Shown piece after piece: positions 60,950-64,000 of a stretch of 64,000 bases of DNA. This DNA comes from Neorhizobium tomejilense (GTDB taxonomy: Bacteria; Pseudomonadota; Alphaproteobacteria; Rhizobiales; Rhizobiaceae): the NCBI GenBank assembly GCA_002968845.1, contig PVBG01000022.1, forward strand, positions 25,180 through 89,179. The letters are read 5' to 3'. A program made the translations under genes and the position numbers. Numbering within the stretch: position 1 is the first letter of the stretch; every line of letters starts with the position of its first letter. A model generated the notes under the pieces. It was not told where the DNA came from and ran no database searches. It worked only from the letters and a program-made list of their open reading frames with translations.

Positions 60950-62080
60950 ATGCTGACTGAGGAAGAAGAGCTTATCCGCTCGACTGCCGCGGAGTTTTCC
61001 CGGGAGGTCCTGAAACCCGGCGCTGCTGCGCGCGACAAGTCGCACACGATCGAGCCGGAAGTTCTGAAACAACTCGGTGAACTCGGGTTTCTCGGCATGC
61101 GAACGGCGGAGGAATGGGGCGGCGTCGGCTGTTCCTATGTCGCCTATGCCAGCGCGCTGATGGAGATCGCGGCAGGCGACGGCGCGGTCTCGACGCTGGT
61201 CAGCGTCCACAATTCGCCGGTCTGCTCCCTCCTCGACATGCATGCTTCCGACGACCAGAAGGAACGGTTCCTCAGGCCGCTCGCCGAAGGCCGCCATATC
61301 GGCGCTTTCGCGCTGACCGAGGCCGATACCGGCTCGGACGCCGCGGCAATCCGCACCCGCGCCGTGAGGGACGGCAGCGACTATGTCGTCAACGGCTCGA
61401 AGATGTTCATCACGTCCGGCAAGATCGCCGGCACGGTGATCATCTTTGCGGTTACCGATCCCGCTGCCGGAAAACGCGGCATCTCCGCCTTCGTCACCTC
61501 GACGGACGTGCCCGGATTTTCGATCTCCAAGATCGAGGACAAGCTCGGCCAGAAGGCGTCGGATACCGCGGCGCTGATGTTCGACAACCTGCGCATCCCG
61601 GAAAGCCAGCGGATCGGGGCGGAAGGCGCCGGTTTGAAGATCGCGCTGTCCGGGCTGGAGGCGGGGCGGATCGGCATCGCCGCCCAATGCGTCGGCATGG
61701 CGCAGGCAGCGTTCGACGTGGCGCTGACCTATGCCAAGGAACGCAAGACCTTCGGGAAGCTGCTGCTCGACCACCAGGCGGTCGCCTTCCGGCTGGCGGA
61801 TGCGAAAACCCAGATCGAGGCGGCCCGGCAGCTCGTGCTGCATGCGGCGAGGCTGAAGGATCGCGGCGAACCCTGCCTCGATGAGGCCTGCATGGCGAAG
61901 CTGTTCGCCTCCGAGATGGCCGAGAAGGTCTGCTCGGCGGCGATCCAGACGCTCGGCGGCTATGGCTACATTTCCGATTTCCCTGTCGAGCGCATCTATC
62001 GCGATGTCCGCGTCTGCCAGATCTACGAGGGTACGTCCGACATCCAGAAGATCATTATCGCCCGCGGCCTGGCGAACTGA
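60950..62080 (+). CDS. Acyl-CoA dehydrogenase (probably short/branched-chain)
   Basis: A 376-residue FAD acyl-CoA dehydrogenase: helical N-terminal domain, FALTEADTGSDAAAI for substrate/FAD contacts, MFITSGKIA, RKTFGKLLLDHQ, and the C-terminal TLGGYGYISDFPVERIYRD with the catalytic Glu in IYEGTSDIQK. The neighbours, an HSD10-type dehydrogenase and the BCKDH E1 alpha gene, suggest a role in branched-chain amino-acid breakdown, for example 2-methylbutyryl-CoA or isobutyryl-CoA oxidation. GGAGG lies upstream. Confidence 0.93.
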   Translation: MLTEEEELIRSTAAEFSREVLKPGAAARDKSHTIEPEVLKQLGELGFLGMRTAEEWGGVGCSYVAYASALMEIAAGDGAVSTLVSVHNSPVCSLLDMHASDDQKERFLRPLAEGRHIGAFALTEADTGSDAAAIRTRAVRDGSDYVVNGSKMFITSGKIAGTVIIFAVTDPAAGKRGISAFVTSTDVPGFSISKIEDKLGQKASDTAALMFDNLRIPESQRIGAEGAGLKIALSGLEAGRIGIAAQCVGMAQAAFDVALTYAKERKTFGKLLLDHQAVAFRLADAKTQIEAARQLVLHAARLKDRGEPCLDEACMAKLFASEMAEKVCSAAIQTLGGYGYISDFPVERIYRDVRVCQIYEGTSDIQKIIIARGLAN

Positions 62081-62090
62081 GGAGAACAGG

Positions 62091-62858
62091 ATGCGGATCG
62101 AAGGCGGAAATTTTCTGGTGACCGGTGCCGCTTCCGGCCTTGGGCTCGCGACAGCTAAAATGCTTGTCGAAGCCGGCGGTTGCGTGGCTTTGCTCGACCT
62201 CGACGAGACGAGCGGTCGGGCAAAAGCCGAGGAACTCGGCAAGGGCACGATCTTCGTGAAGACGGATGTGCGAAGCGGTGAGGCGGTCGAAAATGCGGTT
62301 GCCAAGGCGGAGGCCGCCAACGGACCGATCCGGGGCGCCGTCTGCTGCGCCGGCATCGCGCCGTCGGAAAAGGTACTCGGCAGAGAAGGCGTCCATGCGC
62401 TCGAAAGTTTTGCCCGCGCGCTGGAGATCAACACGATCGGCACGTTCAACGTGATCCGGCTGGCGGCGCAGGCGATCGCCAGGGGTGAGCCGAACGAGGA
62501 AGGCGAACGCGGCGTGCTGGTCGCTACGGCTTCCGTTGCCGCCTATGACGGACAGATCGGGCAGGCGGCCTACTCCGCCTCCAAGGCGGCGGTGGCCGGC
62601 ATGACGCTGCCGATCGCCCGCGAGCTGGCCCGCGACGGCATCCGCATGATGACGATCGCGCCCGGCATATTCGAGACGCCGATGATGGCCGGATTTTCCG
62701 ACGAGGTGCGTGCCTCGCTCGGCAAATCGGTGCCGTTTCCGCCGCGGCTCGGCCAGCCGGCGGAATTCGCGCGGCTTGTACGCGACATTATCGAAAACCC
62801 GATGCTAAACGGCGAGGTGATCCGCCTCGACGGAGCGCTCAGGATGGCGCCGCGTTGA
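62091..62858 (+). CDS. HSD10-type short-chain dehydrogenase (3-hydroxy-2-methylbutyryl-CoA dehydrogenase-like)
   Basis: A 255-residue SDR closely resembling human HSD17B10: VTGAASGLGLATAKMLVEAGG, NTIGTFNVIRLA, ATASVAAYDGQIGQAAYSASKAAV (quoted in part, AAYSASKAAV), MTLPIARELARDGIRMMTIAPG (in part), and the end motif NPMLNGEVIRLDGALRMAP. HSD10 oxidises 2-methyl-3-hydroxybutyryl-CoA in isoleucine degradation. It starts 10 bases after the acyl-CoA dehydrogenase stop, with AGGAG, so they form one operon. Confidence 0.93.
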   Translation: MRIEGGNFLVTGAASGLGLATAKMLVEAGGCVALLDLDETSGRAKAEELGKGTIFVKTDVRSGEAVENAVAKAEAANGPIRGAVCCAGIAPSEKVLGREGVHALESFARALEINTIGTFNVIRLAAQAIARGEPNEEGERGVLVATASVAAYDGQIGQAAYSASKAAVAGMTLPIARELARDGIRMMTIAPGIFETPMMAGFSDEVRASLGKSVPFPPRLGQPAEFARLVRDIIENPMLNGEVIRLDGALRMAPR

Positions 62859-62895
62859 ACGACTGACTTGATCGGTTCTTTGGGAGGAGAAACGA

Positions 62896-64000
62896 ATGAC
62901 GGATGGACAGAGACTGAGCCTGCATGTGCCGGAGCCGGAAGTGCGGCCGGGCGGCAAGCCGGATTTCTCCAATGTGCCGATCCCGAAGGCCGGTTCGGTG
63001 CGGCGGCCGGAGGTGGATGTCGATCCGAAGGAGATCCGCGACCTCGCCTATTCGATCATTCGGGTGCTCGACCGTGAGGGCGAGGCGGTCGGCCCCTGGG
63101 CCGGGTCGCTGACCGATGAAGAGCTGATGGATGGCCTCAAGCACATGATGCTGCTGCGGGTCTTCGATAGCCGCATGCTGATGGCGCAGCGGCAGGGCAA
63201 GACGTCCTTCTACATGCAGCATCTCGGCGAAGAGGCGGTCTCCTGCGCCTTCCGCAAGGCGCTTCTCCCCGGCGACATGAACTTTCCGACTTATCGCCAG
63301 GCTGGCCTGCTGATTGCCGGCGGCTATCCGATGGTCGAGATGATGAACCAGATCTATTCCAACGACGCCGATCCCTTGAAGGGGCGGCAGCTGCCGATCA
63401 TGTATTCGGCGAGGGACTATGGCTTCTTCACGATCTCGGGCAATCTCGCCACGCAATATGTTCAGGCCGTCGGCTGGGCCATGGCGTCTGCAATCAAGAA
63501 CGACACGAAGATCGCCGCTGCCTGGATCGGCGACGGATCGACTGCGGAGTCGGATTTTCATTCGGCGCTGGTCTTTGCGTCCACCTATCGGGCGCCTGTC
63601 GTCCTCAATGTCGTCAACAACCAGTGGGCCATCTCGACCTTCCAGGGCGTCGCCCGCGGCGGCTCGGGCACCTTTGCCGCCCGCGGCCTCGGTTACGGCC
63701 TGCCGTCGCTGCGCGTCGACGGCAACGACTATCTCGCCGTGCACGCGGTCGCCAAATGGGCAGCGGAGCGGGCCAGGCGCAACATTGGGCCGACGCTGGT
63801 CGAATACGTCACCTATCGCGTCGGGGCGCATTCGACCTCCGACGATCCGTCCGCCTATCGCCCGAAGGAGGAGTCCGAGGCCTGGCCGCTTGGCGACCCG
63901 GTGATCCGGCTGAAGAACCACCTGATCCGCATCGGCACCTGGAGCGAGGAGCGCCATCGCCAGATGGAAGCGGAAATCCGCGACACGGTCGTCGCTGCCC
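62896..64000 (+). CDS. bkdA1: Branched-chain 2-oxoacid dehydrogenase E1 alpha subunit (truncated at right edge)
   Basis: The frame is open from ATG 62896 to the window edge (368 codons; about 410 is usual). It has the E1 alpha pattern: LRVFDSRMLMAQRQGKTSFYMQHLGEEA (quoted in part, SRMLMAQRQGKTSFY), RQAGLLIAGGYP, the thiamine diphosphate motif IGDGSTAESDFHSAL ending in VVNNQWAIST, the flexible phosphorylation-loop region RVGAHSTSDDPSAYR, and EEVEAWP-like EESEAWPLGDP. With the E1 beta, E2 and E3 genes it would oxidise the keto acids of Val, Leu and Ile. The start follows GGGAGGAG. It lies 37 bases after the HSD10-like gene. Confidence 0.95.
   Translation, partial: MTDGQRLSLHVPEPEVRPGGKPDFSNVPIPKAGSVRRPEVDVDPKEIRDLAYSIIRVLDREGEAVGPWAGSLTDEELMDGLKHMMLLRVFDSRMLMAQRQGKTSFYMQHLGEEAVSCAFRKALLPGDMNFPTYRQAGLLIAGGYPMVEMMNQIYSNDADPLKGRQLPIMYSARDYGFFTISGNLATQYVQAVGWAMASAIKNDTKIAAAWIGDGSTAESDFHSALVFASTYRAPVVLNVVNNQWAISTFQGVARGGSGTFAARGLGYGLPSLRVDGNDYLAVHAVAKWAAERARRNIGPTLVEYVTYRVGAHSTSDDPSAYRPKEESEAWPLGDPVIRLKNHLIRIGTWSEERHRQMEAEIRDTVVAA

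Overview
The window is GC-rich chromosomal DNA of an alphaproteobacterium, almost certainly a member of the Rhizobiaceae (Rhizobium/Neorhizobium/Agrobacterium relatives). This rests on gene families and gene order: ruvC-ruvA-ruvB; ybgC then tolQRAB-pal-cpoB-tilS-ftsH-glmM; serC-serA; a sulfolipid sqdB-sqdD-sqdC cluster; treZ-treY; and a branched-chain keto-acid dehydrogenase locus. The genus cannot be fixed from the sequence alone. No insertion sequence, prophage or CRISPR array was seen.

Layout. 1-793: 5' part of a chemoreceptor running off the left edge. 984-4632: ruvCAB, interrupted on both sides of ruvA by two different VapBC-type toxin-antitoxin modules; the second toxin overlaps the ruvB start. 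4633-6777: a Tat-exported metallophosphoesterase, a Nudix hydrolase and two small proteins. 6761-9691 (minus): sqdBDC, sulfoquinovosyl diacylglycerol synthesis. 9814-22088: cell-envelope and housekeeping block (ybgC, an LprI-like protein, tolQRAB, pal, cpoB, tilS, ftsH, glmM), punctuated by strong hairpin terminators. 22194-25596: a full-length chemoreceptor with a C-terminal DWEEF tether, then an outer-membrane beta-barrel protein. 25640-28636: serC (with a leader hairpin) and serA.

28730-36484: accessory stretch with a stand-alone AlaRS-like catalytic domain, a Tim44-like protein, a DUF1810 protein, an MscS channel, a VOC protein, mnmA, tRNA-Met, and TetR and AraC regulators. 36734-47469: an IclR-controlled sugar-acid catabolic locus. 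It contains two enolase-superfamily dehydratases, an RraA-like aldolase, a VOC protein, a mannonate-dehydratase-like enzyme, a complete ABC sugar importer and an aldo/keto reductase. 47511-51028 (minus): a flavin monooxygenase, an SDR lacking its catalytic Tyr/Lys, and an amidase. 51184-56319: a lipoprotein, a GDPD-like protein, DUF983, an SDR, NDH-2 and two tandem 24-residue membrane peptides. 56412-60763 (minus): treZ-treY, trehalose from glycogen. 60950-64000: acyl-CoA dehydrogenase, HSD10-type dehydrogenase and the 5' part of bkdA1, matching branched-chain amino-acid (especially isoleucine) breakdown.

The points most worth following up are the toxin-antitoxin modules wired into ruvCAB, the AlaRS-like mini-synthetase whose best ribosome-binding site lies in another frame, the tandem 24-aa peptides, and the sugar-acid operon with two promoter regions that share an operator-like element.
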